Below, in pieces: positions 10,028 through 22,372 of a stretch of DNA of 64,000 nucleotides. Source of the stretch: Cystobasidium ongulense (taxonomy: Eukaryota > Basidiomycota > Cystobasidiomycetes > Cystobasidiales > Cystobasidiaceae). Each line of letters opens with the position of its first letter. The stretch's first letter is position 1. The position numbers and the translations under genes were made by a program. The stretch covers positions 1,660,534 through 1,724,533 of the forward strand of contig BQUP01000002.1 of the NCBI GenBank assembly GCA_022835595.1, written 5' to 3'. The notes below the pieces were generated by a model. That model was not told the origin of the DNA. It saw only the letters and a list, made by a program, of their open reading frames with translations, and ran no database searches.

Positions 10028-12813
10028 CTACTCTGAATAGTAAAATGGCACTGTTGCGGGTGGAAGCAAGGGCGTCGGGATGACTGTTGGTATTTCCAAG
10101 CGCTCGCCAGTGAGATCCAGCAGTCGGATTTTCACCCCGATGTCTGTCAACGTCTGGACAAAGTCTGCAGTTTCTTTGGTTGCTATGAAGCCTCCCGGTA
10201 GGAGAAGGTTCAAGCCATCTAGCCACTCAGTGTAGATGGTCTGGTCGAAGGCGACCAGTTCGGCTACGATTGTATCCTGGCTAACCAAAGTGATACCGTA
10301 CGGAGTACTGGAATGGCTTGTCGACGCGTGACTAGTGCTTTTGTTGCCGGTGACGCTAGAGGACGGTAGAGAAGAAGCACCATCCGATTGTGACCGTTGT
10401 TGCGCTAGGCTTGACCGGCCGCCGTTGCCTCCCACTATATCCGAAAGTGTTGTGAGGTCGACTATGGAAAGGCGTCAGGACCACACTCGCACAAGGTTGA
10501 GTTGAAGAGCTGCCTACTTCTTTCTGGTAGATCGTGCAGGCCCGCTCGCAGCGGCCGCCGCTCGTTGCTTTCCACAAAGTGAAGATATCGCTGATTCGGC
10601 GATAGCCTGTAGAATCTATAGCGCTGCAAAGATCGACTTCGAGGAGTTGTACCACCATTCATCGTGGCTTGAGGTAGGGTGAACCAGGCGCCTAGTTGAA
10701 GGCAGTGTATTCGCTGTGCTCGCACAAACTCGAAACTCTCGTGGTAAAGTTTGTCGCGAAGACTCCTACATTACCGCGATATCAGGGTGAGGCTTGCATG
10801 GTAGTATGAAAAACAATTGACACTACCCACCTTATTGGCAGCTTTGTCATCAGATCGTCCTCAAGTTCGAGCTCCTTCATCTGCCTATCGCGTACTTCTT
10901 CATATTTAGCTTGTTCAAAGTCTTGCTTCAACGAAAAAAAAGTTTTAGGGTTGATGTCGACTTGAGTCGACTGGTAGTCGAGAGCACCTGTTCCTAGGGT
11001 CAATTGCACCTGTGACATTGTCAACGTTGAGACTCTTGCAAAATCGGCAAGTGTCGCCCCCGATTCGGCATATATGCGAATGAAGAACTCCATCACAATC
11101 AGGTGCACTCGATAAAAGTCGAGGAGGAACGGCTGCAGTGAAAAGTCAGTAAACATCATTACGCGGGCAACCTGGCGTAGAAGGTGCTTACTTGAAAGGA
11201 AGTGCTAGCCAGCGATCCACTTAGGTCAAAATGCTCGCTTAAGATGCGGGTGACTTGCAGCGAGACTAGTGCAATAGGACAACGCCGATCGTCTGGTCTG
11301 TTGACCTGCTCCAAGACCATCTATGACCCGGCAAGAGGAAGTCAGCACAGCACGACAAGAACGAATGAGGAAGACTGACTGCAGCAAAGGCCTCTTTATT
11401 GAGGATGGCGACGTGATGTAAGGTATGAAGCCCGAGAACCCCAGCATTAAGGAAGTCATTGACGATTGCGGGAGGGTTCTGAACAAAGCCGAGTTTTCGA
11501 TAATCGTATTGATGGAGGTCATATTCGTCTGTATCCAGACCTGATTGCTCGTAGATACGTTGTAGTATCGCAGCATGTTTCGGGTTATCCAGATCGACTG
11601 CTTGTAGTTGCATTTCGTACCACGCATTCGCGTATATCTGCTGGAATTGCAGGATTTGCGGGGTAAGATCTTCAGCCCGGTTCTCAATCAGGCTCTGCGG
11701 AGAACGGACATCAGCGACAAGGAAGGCGTGGAGTACAAGCCCGAGCTTCGAACAATGACAACGTACAATCACAGCCTTTCTGAATGGATATGTTTCAAGC
11801 TGTTCCTGGACTTCCAAGAGACGGTCACGTGGTATGTTCTTTGCTATTGCGTTCAGCAGGGATAGGGCCCCTGCAGTAAGCAACTTGTCCCCTTCTCGAG
11901 TGATTCGATTTACAAGCGCAGTGAGGAAGCTCGAGTCTTGATTGAAACAAGGCCACACCATATTGAAGCCAAACTTGGAGTGAGTTGTCGAGATCAGCCT
12001 TCGTGAGATGGCAAGAGCTGGGCGGAGAATATTGACGAGAGCTTGCGAGACGACGATGGATACAATCTGGCGAGACGAGAGCTCGCATTCAGCATTTTTG
12101 ATGAATTGCTTTCTTCTGTTGCGAAACTCACATTACGGACGAATTCGACATCAAGATCAGCGTAGCCGTAGTCGAGCTCCAGTACTGACTGCATTGCGCT
12201 GAGAGCGTATGCCAGCGTGTTGCCAGTCGAGTCGTGAATGACCTTAGCGAGGGCGGATACACCTCCACGCTTGATGAATTCCACGAGGAAGGGATCCTCC
12301 TGGCGGGTCATTCACAAGGTAAGTAACTGGATGAAAATTTATAGGCCGTATCCGACCAACCTTTACCCGGCTCTTCAAAGCAAAAGTTGCAGCCTTGGTA
12401 GCTTGTTTGTCGCCACCAGCGAGTTGGTCAATGGTCTGGGCAGCCTCGATGGTCGGGGCTGGAACAAGATTGAAGGCGGCTCTGTTCTCGAGCTTGCGGG
12501 TGATGTTGTCCATCGTGAGCAGCTCGTTGTCTGCGGCATCGCGGAGGGCGAAGAGGGCTGGGGATTCGTTCACGGCGAGCTGGGGTGCAGCACAGAGCTG
12601 CTTGATGATTTCGGCGATGGGCACGCCTCTGTCAATCCTGCACCTGACCACCTTGCCGTTGTAGTGGACGACGGTGGGGGTGGTCAGCGAGGTGGGCACA
12701 GGATGCTGCTGCTGGTGCAGTTCTGGACGACTAGCTGCAGAGGTTGCAGAGGCGCTTGACGACGACGTCGAGGTGTGCAGCGGAGTGCTGGCGAGAGCGG
12801 TCGCTGATGCCAT
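10028..12813 (-). CDS. ELMO/CED-12 family protein
   Basis: ELMO proteins bind DOCK exchange factors and act as two-part activators of Rac in cell shape and engulfment. About nine exons join in frame from ATG 12813. The N-terminal region has a ubiquitin-like fold pattern (VVHYNGKVVRCRIDRGVPIAE), then armadillo-type helices (EDPFLVEFIKRGGVSALAKV, a typical ELMO block). The ELMO domain follows (residues from PQILQFQQIYANAWYEMQLQ to DLDNPKHAAILQRIYEQSG), then NKEAFAAV. The C-terminal part has RDKLYHESFEFVRAQRIHCL and GAWF leading into a PH-like region (YRFYRLSPNQRYLHFVE), and the protein ends in a Pro-rich tail IPTPLLPPATVPFYYSE, the site that binds the DOCK SH3 domain in animals. Length is roughly 750 residues, as in full-length ELMO1-3. 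It implies a Rac/DOCK pathway in this fungus. Confidence 0.82.
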
Positions 12814-13110
12814 GATGCTCCTCGAGCAGCGTGAGGTCTGTCCAATGTGTATATCTTGAACGAGTATGTATATCTTACTCCGTCCAGGATGTGACAGAAG
12901 CACCAGCAGGCATAGTCTTCGCAGTAGTCAGCAGTGGTCAGTCAGCCAGGTAGCTTGAAGGATGGTGCCGGTGTTGACAGAGTTGGTTCGAAGCAGAGCC
13001 GTCTCGTCGCCATCAATTATCCTCGTCCTCGCTGTTTCGCCACATCTGCAATGGCAATGGCGCTTCCAGCTTGCCTCTGCACCGACTGCATCAAACACAC
13101 CGAGATAGTC

Positions 13111-14569
13111 ATGGCCAGCACGCTCGCAGCGCTCCTCACGCGCATCGTCACGCTGCCGTTCACCCTCGTCGGCTTCGTCCTCGCCCGCGTGCTGGGGGTG
13201 CGCCGTCTTCCATCCAGCCTGCGCCTCTCGTCTGGCTGGCCCGACAGCGATGCGTCTGCATGCACAGCAGACAGCAGCGACGGTGTCATCGTGGATCCAG
13301 TCCTCGCCAGCCAGTGGTTCCTGCGCTTCATCAAGACCTGCGACCCGGACCCGGACGGACAAGGCATCGACGGCGAGCTGTGGTTTACAAAAGGCGGCTA
13401 CAATGCTGCCCTCAGGCGCGCAAAGGAAGACTGCCAGGTGTTGTGCGTTGTCCTGACGAGCAAAGAGCACGACGACAATGCTGCTTTCATGCGGTGCGTA
13501 TCTGAATGCCCGCCCGTTGCCCTGTTCCGACTGACGCGACGGTGTATACACTACCGCATAATCACTACCGCATAATCACATCTCATCTATCTGCAAACAA
13601 TATATACACCCATTACCACCACGTAGACAAAGCCTTTGTACTCCAGGATTCAAGCGCATCATGCAAGAGCACAAGGGAGAAATCATGTTCTGGGGTGGAG
13701 ACGTCTGCACCTCGAGAGATGCCAACATCGCCGCTACCATTCTACAAGCTGCCACCTTCCCGCTCATCGCGTTTCTAAGCATGCAGCCATTGCCTCCTTC
13801 ACGCATCACGGGCGCCCCATCTTCCTCATCCTCCTCCAAGATGACCGTCTTTTCCCGCCTCGAAGGCTTGCAAGCGACCACTGTTCCACAAATTGAAGCT
13901 CACATCACCGAGACCCTTGCTCCTCGTCTCAATCCCTTCCTCGGTCGTCTGCGTGCGCAAAAGAGGGAGCGAGAAGGTGCCCGCCAATTGAGAGAGGAAC
14001 AAGATCGTGCATATGCTGAAGCAGGCAAGAGAGATATGGCCCGGGTTCGGGCCAAGGAAGCGGAGCTCAAGGCCAAAGAATCAGAAGCGAAACTGAAGAA
14101 AGAAGCTGAAGAGCGCGCAAAGCAAGAGGCAGCGATGAGAGCTAGAGAATCTATAAACCGGAGTGCATGGCGCCGTCAAACTGCCTTACAGCTAGGGCAA
14201 GAGCCAAGCGAGGGTACACAGCTAGTCATTCGTTTGCCTGATGGAAGACGACTTGTGCGACGCTTCAGTAGTGACGAACCAGCTATTCGGATATGGCATT
14301 TTATTGAAGTGGAAGCCTTCAAAGCAGGGGCTGAGAAGAATGGGACCCTCGCTTCGCCCGACGCCAACTACAAGCCTGAAATTACGTTTGGACTAGCAAC
14401 GACCTTTCCTAGGCGACTCATGAAAGCCGAGGTCTGTGCCAGCAAGACTGTTGGCGATCTCGTAGCCGAGGGATTCCTGGAAGACAAGACCACGAATCTC
14501 GTCGTGGAGGGTTTATCCCTAAGTGGAGGAGGTGAAGACGATTCAGATGAAGAATTGGAGGAGGATTAG
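13111..14569 (+). CDS. UAS-UBX domain protein (FAF2/Ubx2-like ERAD factor)
   Basis: Proteins of this family anchor in the ER membrane or on lipid droplets and recruit Cdc48/p97 to misfolded proteins. Exons 13111-13493 and 13627-14569 give about 441 residues. Seen in order: a hydrophobic hairpin-like segment (ALLTRIVTLPFTLVGFVLA); a UAS thioredoxin-like domain whose block FMR-QSLCTPGFKRIMQEHKG then IMFWGGDV spans the junction; a long charged coiled coil with REREGARQLREEQDRAYAEA; and a C-terminal UBX domain (TQLVIRLPDGRRLVRRF). The acceptor at 13626 was chosen because it restores the family block; the nearer AG at 13646 breaks frame. The start is uncertain: an in-frame ATG exists at 13051, and no UBA domain is visible upstream. 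It diverges from the ELMO gene. Confidence 0.82.
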
Positions 14570-14698
14570 TGAGGCAGACGTTAGATTTGACAATCGCATT
14601 ACTTTGCGTTCCAGGCGGTGTAGTACTGCGTACACAAGTGTAGACCAATGTAGCCCTAGATGATGCTTCGAACAATGACATGGCAGATAGCCAATTCC

Positions 14699-15999
14699 TT
14701 ACAATTTCGCTTTGCGATCCTCCTCCTCGATTGGAATCTCGCCTACTCTCATGTCTGGCAAATCTGCAATGCCTTCGCGTACTATCCCTCGCACGGTCAA
14801 CGGCTGCTTTGGCTTCACGGCTCGTCCATCCTTGTATATGGCTTCAGCATATGTTCTATGACGCACTCTAGTGTCGGTTTGATGCCCTCCATCGGCATAT
14901 TCAGCATCACCTGGATATACGAAAGCTAGATCTTTCTTCTGAGACCCAATAGCTTTCGCTTTGGGGAGAATAGTCAGGACAGTTCTCTTTGGCATGTATG
15001 CTTGAACTTCTTTCAGAGTTCGCAAGGCTGCTAGCTCAGCCAACAAGTAGACTTGTGGGGGAAAGAGTATCGTTTTTTTCTCCTTCAGACACTTCGTCAA
15101 GGCTTCAGATGGCGTGTTCTTGATTAAATGACAGACCAAAAGAAATGGACTTATTTAGCAGCATACTCTGTCAAGCTAGGAAGACGTTGACTCACCCATT
15201 CGGCTGAGGCCGTCTCAGTACCATCAGCTCGTAGGAGAGGGTTATCAGAGTCGATGCTCTTCCGAGGAAGAATGTACAGAAAGAAAGTGGTGTCGAACCT
15301 TTTCGGTTGGGTCGTAGGTGTGATCCATCGAGACCAGCTTAAGGCGATAAACAATCAGTCAGGCAGCGGCAATGCTTCTTAGTGAGGCTTCTTACTGAAT
15401 GAGCTGGTCTAAAGGCGGCTGCGGTTTGCTGTCGGAAGTTTTCAGACGAGGATATATCTCCAGAAAGAAAGACGGATTGGTGGATAGCTCCTTGCGCCAG
15501 GCTTTATACTCGGATCCCTCTGGAGGAGTCGTGTATTCCGAACTTGAAAGAAGTACACCAACTTCTTCGAACGTCTCGCGCACTGCACACGCTCGCAAGG
15601 CTTGCATCGGGAGATTGTCCTCGTTGGCAGTATCAGAGCTTTCGCCACCATAAACTCTTGCAGCTTCATAGTCGACAGGATCTAGGTTACCTCCTGGGAA
15701 GACTGTCGCACTTGCGTTGCTGATGTGACTGCCTCGCTCGAGTAGACATACTTTGTAGTCGAATCCATCGGGAGAAGGTTCGTTTGGCGACAGGAGAATG
15801 AGACTGCGATAAGGTGGTATGCAAGTGTGATCAGCGGGGATCACAGCCATTGAGTGGAGAATTTGGAGTCAGATAAGAGGGAATAGCGTTGATGTTATGA
15901 ATGCTTGACGACTAAGTGACCCGCCCGAATCAATGGAGAGAAAGACACGCACCTTGCCGACAGTCGAGGCTTCCCAGGCTCAGCGGAGGGAGATGGCAT
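14699..15999 (-). CDS. NUDT19-type Nudix hydrolase
   Basis: Nudix enzymes cleave nucleoside diphosphates linked to another moiety; the NUDT19/NUDT7 branch acts on CoA and its esters, often in peroxisomes. Exons run from ATG 15999 (MPSPSAEPGKPRLSA) through about 15830-15395 and 15330-15190 to the last exon, about 15110-14699. The SLILLSPN start and VFPGGNLDPVD are followed by ACAVRETFEEVGVLL, matching the Nudix box core (RETFEEVG). The following block SRWITPTTQPKRFDTTFFLY and TASAEWV is diagnostic for NUDT19-like proteins. The large insert between VFPGGN and RETFEEVG is also typical. The protein ends in DRKAKL; a C-terminal -KL resembles but does not strictly match a PTS1 signal (AKL fits the loose form), so peroxisomal import is plausible. 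Convergent with the UBX gene. Confidence 0.85.
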
Positions 16000-17181
16000 G
16001 GTAGGATGCAGAGTTTGGATGTGGGAATAATTGTACTTTATGCTGCCAGATGACAAGTGCCGTCGTGAAAAGGTTGCCGACGAGGGGAGTAGGGGAGACG
16101 CCCTCGGACAGGAAGATTGCTTCGAGAGCTGAGTGCGAGGTATACGGCTGAAGAAAGCGGTATGACTGATTTTGTACACAGCCTTGCTGCTATGGAAACG
16201 CGAATGTACTACCATCCATGCCTTTCCCAGTTGTGAACAATCAAAGCTTCTCCTGCTCGATGTCTGCCTTTGCTACCAGTGGGCGTACACGTGACCTGAT
16301 CCGCCACTTTGGCAGAGAAAGAAAATGTGTGAGCTGAGTGTATGCTGAGGGTTGCTCTGGAGTTCAGTTGACAGTTGCTACCTCCTAGTATTCTACTACT
16401 GGCTATGGTCACAGAGCTTGCACGCTTGTCCGAAAATGTGGTATGTTAGCCATGAGGAGAGAAGGGACGTCAGCCGCTATAATCTTCCAAGCTTGCCATG
16501 AGATACATTCCAAGAGCGCCTGGATGTACTGACTGCAGCAGCTCATTGAAAGGCCTCCTGTAGTAGCCGTTTCATCTTTGTTGTCGAGCTTTGGTGATAT
16601 GTTGGTGCATGCCATAGTGTTTGACTTGATACTTCGGTGTTGCGGTATTGCAAAAGTTTCAGAGCTGATAGGGACCTACTACGGTACAAGGCTTGTCAGA
16701 TTGCAGGACTTGTCTGTGAATACCCAAGGAGTGAGTCAGAACAGCCTACTATGCCGAACATGGAAGTACCGGAAGTAGGTATCATAGCTGAGCGAGAATC
16801 CATCGGCGACCACTGAACCATCCCGCCAACTCGTCGAAGCCATTGTCAGTCATTTCGTGGAGCCACGTCGACATTCTGGCGTGTTAATCCCCAATGGACG
16901 AGGTCTACCATTTGCGCAAGTATGTAGTATCGCCACCGAGGTATGTCTGTGTAGGTGAGTAGCAGCGAGCAACAGCGAGCAAGGCAGTCGTGATCCACAG
17001 GATAGTGCTCGAGATGGTGTCCAGGCCCCGCTCGAGTGCAGCCATGTCGAAGCTCGAGCGTCGTTCTTCAGCCGCGTCATGCCTTGCGGCTTCTTTGCTC
17101 TGCTCGACTGCAGCAACCAGCAAGCAGCAGCAAGAACCAGGACAGCGACAGCGAAGAGCGAGCGAGAGCAGCTCATACACC
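16000..17181. other. Divergent promoter region, Nudix / RPN1
   Basis: About 1.2 kb between two divergent starts. Open frames here are short and overlap on opposite strands; none looks like a protein. A palindromic E-box CACGTG lies at 16288-16293. I found no GGTGGCAAA (the yeast proteasome element) here, so Rpn4-type control is not supported. Confidence 0.5.
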
Positions 17182-20100
17182 ATGGCAGACCCCAACGGCG
17201 TGCCATTCACCGTCGCGCCGGTCCGCGCAGACGACAAGGAACAGACTCGCAAAGAGGCAGACGAAGAGGCTGCGACAAAGAAGCACAAGCAGGAGCAGCG
17301 CGAGGACAAGAGCACGAGCAAGGATGGTGCTGATGGCAAGAAGGACGGCGAAGATGAGGATCTGGTGGGTGCACCTCTCGCTTGGTGGATCGTCTGGAGG
17401 CTGCTGACGACGTCGACAAACTGCCTTTTGGACAGAGCGAAGACGACCTCGCGCTGAAGAGCGACCTCGAGCTGCTCGTAGAGAGGCTCAAGGTGTGTAA
17501 ATGTCCTAGTCGCCCAGCTGCTGGACCGCTCAGCTGACCGGTGTTGCTTTCCTGCATCTCATCGCTCGCTTGCGCGTATTCATCATCATCATCACCTGAA
17601 TGCATCCATGGCACACTACAACAACACTCAGGAACCCGACACGACCCTCTACAAACCAGCTCTCGAGTCCCTGCGCACCATCATTCGCACCTCGACTGCC
17701 AGCATGACCTCGGTCCCAAAGCCCCTCAAGTTCCTGCGCCCGCACTACCCAGAGCTCCAGGAACTCTACGACAACTGGCCTGCGAGTGCCGAGGAAGCAA
17801 GAAGTCTCTTTGCCGACATCTTGTCTGTCCTTGCAATGACCTACTCGGACACGGGAAAGCGAGAAACGCTGTCGTACCGATTGCGTGGCGGATCAAAAGA
17901 AGATCCAGGCACTTGGGGATACGAGTATGTTCGGTGAGTGTAGCAGAGAGCTCGTTGGTGACCTGAGTACCAAGTCATCGACTGACACTCTTCTCCTTCT
18001 AAGCCATCTCGCCGCCGAGATCGAGGAAGACTACCAAGCCCGCACAGACGAACCTCCCAACTCGAAATTCACCCCAGAAGAGCTCCTCGAGCTCGCCCAC
18101 ACTCTCGTGCCCTTCCTCCTGTCACATAATGGAGAAGCGGATGCCGTAGACCTTCTCCTTGAACTCGAATCTATCCATTCCATCATGCCATTTGTAGACG
18201 ACAACACCTACGCTCGTGTCTGTCTCTACATGATGAGCTGTGTCAACCTACTTGTTCCCCCCGACGACCGAGAGTTCCTCAAGTGTGCGAGAGAGATCTA
18301 CAGAAAGCATGAACGCTACTCGCAAGCGATGGTCTGCAGTCTAAGGTTAGGTGACCAGGAGATGATCAAGGAGGATCTGATGACACCGAAGAACGAGTAA
18401 GTGCTGTGTGTGATCTTGTGTATACCATAATGTACATGCTTACTGAGAGTTCTTCTCGCTTCCCACAGGTCCATGAAGAAGCAATTGGCGTACATTCTAG
18501 CGCGGCAGCAGTTCCACGGCGTGAACGAGGATGTCGCGGATGACGAATCTCTAACCGAGATCCTAGGCAACGTCAAGCTCTCTGAGCATTTCCAGTTCTT
18601 TGGTAAAGAGTTAAACCTCGTCGATCCACGCTCTTTGGAAGACATCTATAAGTCTCACCTCGAGAACACGCGTGCAGGAGCATCAGCAGCAGCCGTCGAT
18701 TCCGCTAAACAAAATCTTGCCGGAACGTTTGTTAATGCATTTGTCAATGTCGGCTTTGGCAACGACAAGCTCATGGCGAAAGCAGAGGAGGGCCAAAGCT
18801 GGATATACAAGAACAAAGACCATGGCATGCTTTCCGCCGCTGCGTCATTGGGCCTCAGCTTCCTTTGGAACCCAGAGAGCGGTCTGGATGCCATTGATAC
18901 GTACACGTATGCGCCTGAAGAGTATATTAAGGCGGGTGCCATGTTGGCGAATGGCATCATCCAAGCTGGCATCAAGAGCGAGGCCGATGCTGCTTACGCT
19001 TTACTGGACGAACATATTGACAGCAACTCGGTACCTGTGCGAGTGTCCGCCATTATGGGGTGAGTTGCCAAGCCTTTTGCTCGTGTTTTGGGTGTCTGAC
19101 ACCCGGTTTCCTGCAGCATCGGTATAGCATATGCTGGAACAGGTCGACTAGACTTGCTCGAACGCATAACGCCAATTGTCTACGATACCGGTCTATCCAT
19201 GGAGATCTCATCAATGGCTGCTCTGGCTCTGGGATTCATCTTTGTTGGTTCGGCAAACGGCGATGTCGCTGGAACATTCTTACAAGCTTTGATGGAAAGG
19301 AGTGAAACGGAGTTGGATGAGAAGTGGGCCCGCTACTTGGGCTTAGCATTAGCTCTGCTTTACTTGGGTAGGTGCTGAGATCTTCGTTGTGAAGGGCGCG
19401 AACGCTAATGTCTTCAAACAGGTCAACAAGACGCATCGGACGCAACAATCGAGACACTCAAAGCTATCGAGCATCCTATATCCAAGTCGGCGCAAATCCT
19501 CGTCGACGTATGTGCCTTCGCTGGAACCGGCAACGTCTTGAAGATTCAATCACTTTTACATCACTGCAATGATCACATTGACCCTGAGAAGGAGAGTGAT
19601 CTTCATCAAGCTATCGCGACAATAGGCATTGCTATGATCGCTATGGGAGAAGATGTGGGCGCGGAGATGAGCTTGAGGCAATTCGATCATTTAGTGAGCT
19701 GCCTCGAATGGCACAATGTACCCGCGCTTAGCTGACGTTAGGCTCTCTCAGATGCACTACGGAGAGCCTGTTATCCGCCGTGCGGTGCCTTTAGGTCTCG
19801 GCTTGTTGAGCGCGTCGAATCCAGCCCTACCAATTATGGACACGCTTTCGAAGTACTCCCATGACAACGATCTAGACGTTGCGCTCAATGCTATCTTTGC
19901 GATGGGCCTCGTTGGAGCGGGTACAAACAATGCACGTCTGGCGCAGATGCTACGCCAATTGGCCAGCTACTATTACAAGGAGCCTGACTGTCTGTTCATG
20001 GTTCGAGTTGCACAAGGACTGGTCCACATGGGCAAGGGCATGATGGGCATCAATCCTTTCCACACGGATCGAAGCTTGATGTCCCCTGTCGCAGTAGCAG

Positions 20101-20518
20101 GTCTCTTGGGCACGCTTCTTGCTTTCACGGATGCAAGAGCTTTCATTCTAGACAAGTAAGTTGGCACATGAACAGGAGAAGTACAAGGCTTGCGGCGCTG
20201 ATTGACGTCCTCTTTAGATCGCACTGGATGCTATATTTCCTTACCATGAGCATGTATCCTCGTTTCCTTATCACGTTCAAAGAGGATGGCGAATACTTGC
20301 CAGTGACAGTACGTGTAGGTCAAGCGGTGGACGTAGTCGGACAGGCAGGAAAGCCAAGAACTATCAGTGGATTCCAAACGCATTCAGCACCTATCCGGCT
20401 GGGCACAACAGAGCGAGCTGAGCTGGCGACGGAGGAGTATATCCCATACTCTCATGTGCTGGAAGGCTTCGTGGTGCTGCGGAAGAATGAAGGATGGGAG
20501 GATGAGAATGCATCATAA
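17182..20518 (+). CDS. RPN1: 26S proteasome regulatory subunit Rpn1
   Basis: Rpn1 (PSMD2) is the largest toroid-forming base subunit of the 19S cap; it docks ubiquitin receptors and Ubp6. Several exons: 17182-17364, 17436-17492, 17632-17933, 18004 onward, and others to 20518. Key joins are in frame: ...[57 protein letters not shown]. The acidic and Lys-rich N-terminus is typical. Proteasome/cyclosome repeats are visible ([58 protein letters not shown]). The C-terminal block MYPRFLITF then [20 protein letters not shown] fits the end of the family. Total length is about 900 residues, as expected. The start ATG at 17182 is preceded by CACC. Confidence 0.93.
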
Positions 20519-20853
20519 GGCATTCCAGGAATTGCACCTGTCTCTTCGAACTGAATAAGAAAGCCATGTCGTTCGTAGTAATTCTGCCCATGTAGATTAT
20601 AGTTAGACCCGTCAATGTGGATGGACGGCGCAAAGACACAAAATGATGCTGCGCAAGGTACTCTTGTCAAGCCGATGGCGCTTGAGATGGCACTTGGAGA
20701 GTCTCTTTACACTTGCAAACCTAGGCCTTGTCGCCTTTTTGCAATACTATTCAAATGATCCTCTTTACCACACTCTATAACGGTCCAAGTAAAGGGCTAA
20801 ACGCAACAAGGGTAGTGCAGAGTCTGCAGTTTTGGTAGGCAGTGAGTATTCGA
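20519..20853. other. Convergent 3' region, RPN1 / ATP19
   Basis: Untranslated 3' sequence of two converging genes. Small overlapping open frames on the minus strand do not resemble any protein. Nothing else seen. Confidence 0.5.
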
Positions 20854-21799
20854 TTAGTGCTTGACTGCATCCTTGACGGCTTCCTTGGCCTGGCCGGCTT
20901 CCTTCTCCATGTTGGCGATGCTGTCGAGTGAGCGAGTATGTGTCAGAACGCACATTCTACGCGGAGCAGTTTTGCTTCCAGAGCGAAACTCACAAGTCCC
21001 TGCAGGTAGAAGTAACATTTGTCAGCGGAACTGTTGAGGAAAGAGTAGGCAGCAGGAGCGGTCATCAACTCACTTGATGTACTTTTCTTCGTCGCTGTGT
21101 ATGGAGAGACGGGGTTTAGCCTGGTCGGCTTGCTGCGGCATTACACCACCGCAAACGTCTCTACTTACGAGTTTCCTGTCGATAGAGCAGGTAGAGCAGA
21201 CTTGTCTGCCTTCTTTCCTCCCATGGATAGAGCCTGAGTGATTAGTCGTCAGTGGGAGCTTCCCAACTCCCCAAGTAAAGCCTGCCGACTTACAGCTAAT
21301 GCGCCTGTCTGCAGTAGCATGATTATAAGAGCTTGCTTGTCAGTGGTCATACTTGCATATCTCGTGACGAGTCCTCCTCACAACTGCAAAAGTGCCGAGA
21401 GCGAGCTGGCAGCGTGCGCAAAAGGTCAGCATCGGCGAGAATGTCACGCAGAGAGAGAAAGCATGCTACGTACATACTGTTAGCCATCAGGAGAACCCAG
21501 TGAACAACGGAATAGGGTCAGCTCGTCTCGTCTTTCAGCGTCGTCTTTCTCGTCTGTTGCTGCTGGACTTGCCTCGTTCTTGATTGCACGACCTGGGCGA
21601 TGGATGGGAGCAGTCTCAGCCTTGCCTGTAGATGCATACTATGCCATTGACGGTGCTGCATGCTCACCAGCGATGACTGTGGATCGTTGTCGCAGTTCCA
21701 GGTCGAAGCCAATCATTCCATCGCAGCAGCACAGAGGCCAGCAGTCAGCCGTGAGAACAGCAGGCGGGAACACGAGCACGCCTGCTCACCGTAGGACAT
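20854..21799 (-). CDS. ATP19: Mitochondrial ATP synthase subunit k (Atp19-like), ten exons
   Basis: Subunit k is a small inner-membrane protein of the F1Fo ATP synthase dimer. My reading has ten exons (minus strand): 21799-21790 (10 nt), 21676-21668 (9), 21592-21573 (20), 21476-21474 (3), 21405-21385 (21), 21308-21294 (15), 21233-21169 (65), 21094-21074 (21), 20999-20994 (6), 20920-20854 (67). They sum to 237 nt, 78 residues plus stop, with no frame conflict. The product begins MSYVIAGRAIKNE, continues YLALGTFATGALA then ALSMGGKK, and has DEEKYIKDFIANMEKEAG near the end. This matches the Atp19 layout: a GRAI-type start, one hydrophobic segment, a Gly-Lys stretch and a DEEKFIENYL-like tail. 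Most introns have GT-AG ends with GTGAG or GTAAG; the donor after exon 3 is GC (GCAAGT). The 3-nt exon is the weakest call, since skipping it keeps frame. Confidence 0.72.
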
Positions 21800-22372
21800 T
21801 GTGATGGACTGTAGGTGGTGTTGAGTGCGGGAAAGCTGCTTGATGGGTGGATTCAACGTCGTGGTGCTGGAAAGAGCTGCAGTGGAAGAAGACGCTGTGG
21901 ATGATGGAGAAGATTGCGAGGACCGACGGCGAGGAGGACAGGCGAGAGCTTACGTCCATTGTCCTTGCATAAGCGACTCAACCATCAATCCTGCGAAATA
22001 CCATCGAAAAGCTCAATACGCTGTGCTTGCACTATCCCGCTTCGTTGAAATGGCTGCATGTATACACCAAGGACCCATCTACTAGTCCGGCAACAGGCGT
22101 AATTGCCTTTGCTGAGGATGTCAAGTGACTGCAGATGGCATTGCATATGCACTTGTCCTTCAGAAAGTTCACCCGTCTTACACTGTATATTGGTGACAAC
22201 ATTTGGACTGCAACGGTATCGACAACAAGGCGAACACAAACAGAAATAACGTAGCCGAGCAGCTCTCTACTTACGCTAGGCTTCTCCTCCATCACGAAGC
22301 TGTGTTGCTTAAGCTCGTTCAGACGATGGGCGCCTCATCGAACCCAACACGTGGTGGCATAGGGTGCCGACA
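21800..22372. other. Region between ATP19 start and SEC72 stop
   Basis: Promoter of ATP19 and 3' end of SEC72, about 570 bp. Short open frames only (for example 21825-22085), with no family resemblance and poor composition. No clear element seen. Confidence 0.45.

Noticed and set aside
13647-13660. Acceptor at 13646 for UBX exon 2
   Set aside because: It breaks the frame; the acceptor ending at 13626 restores the conserved UAS block QSLCTPGFKRIM.
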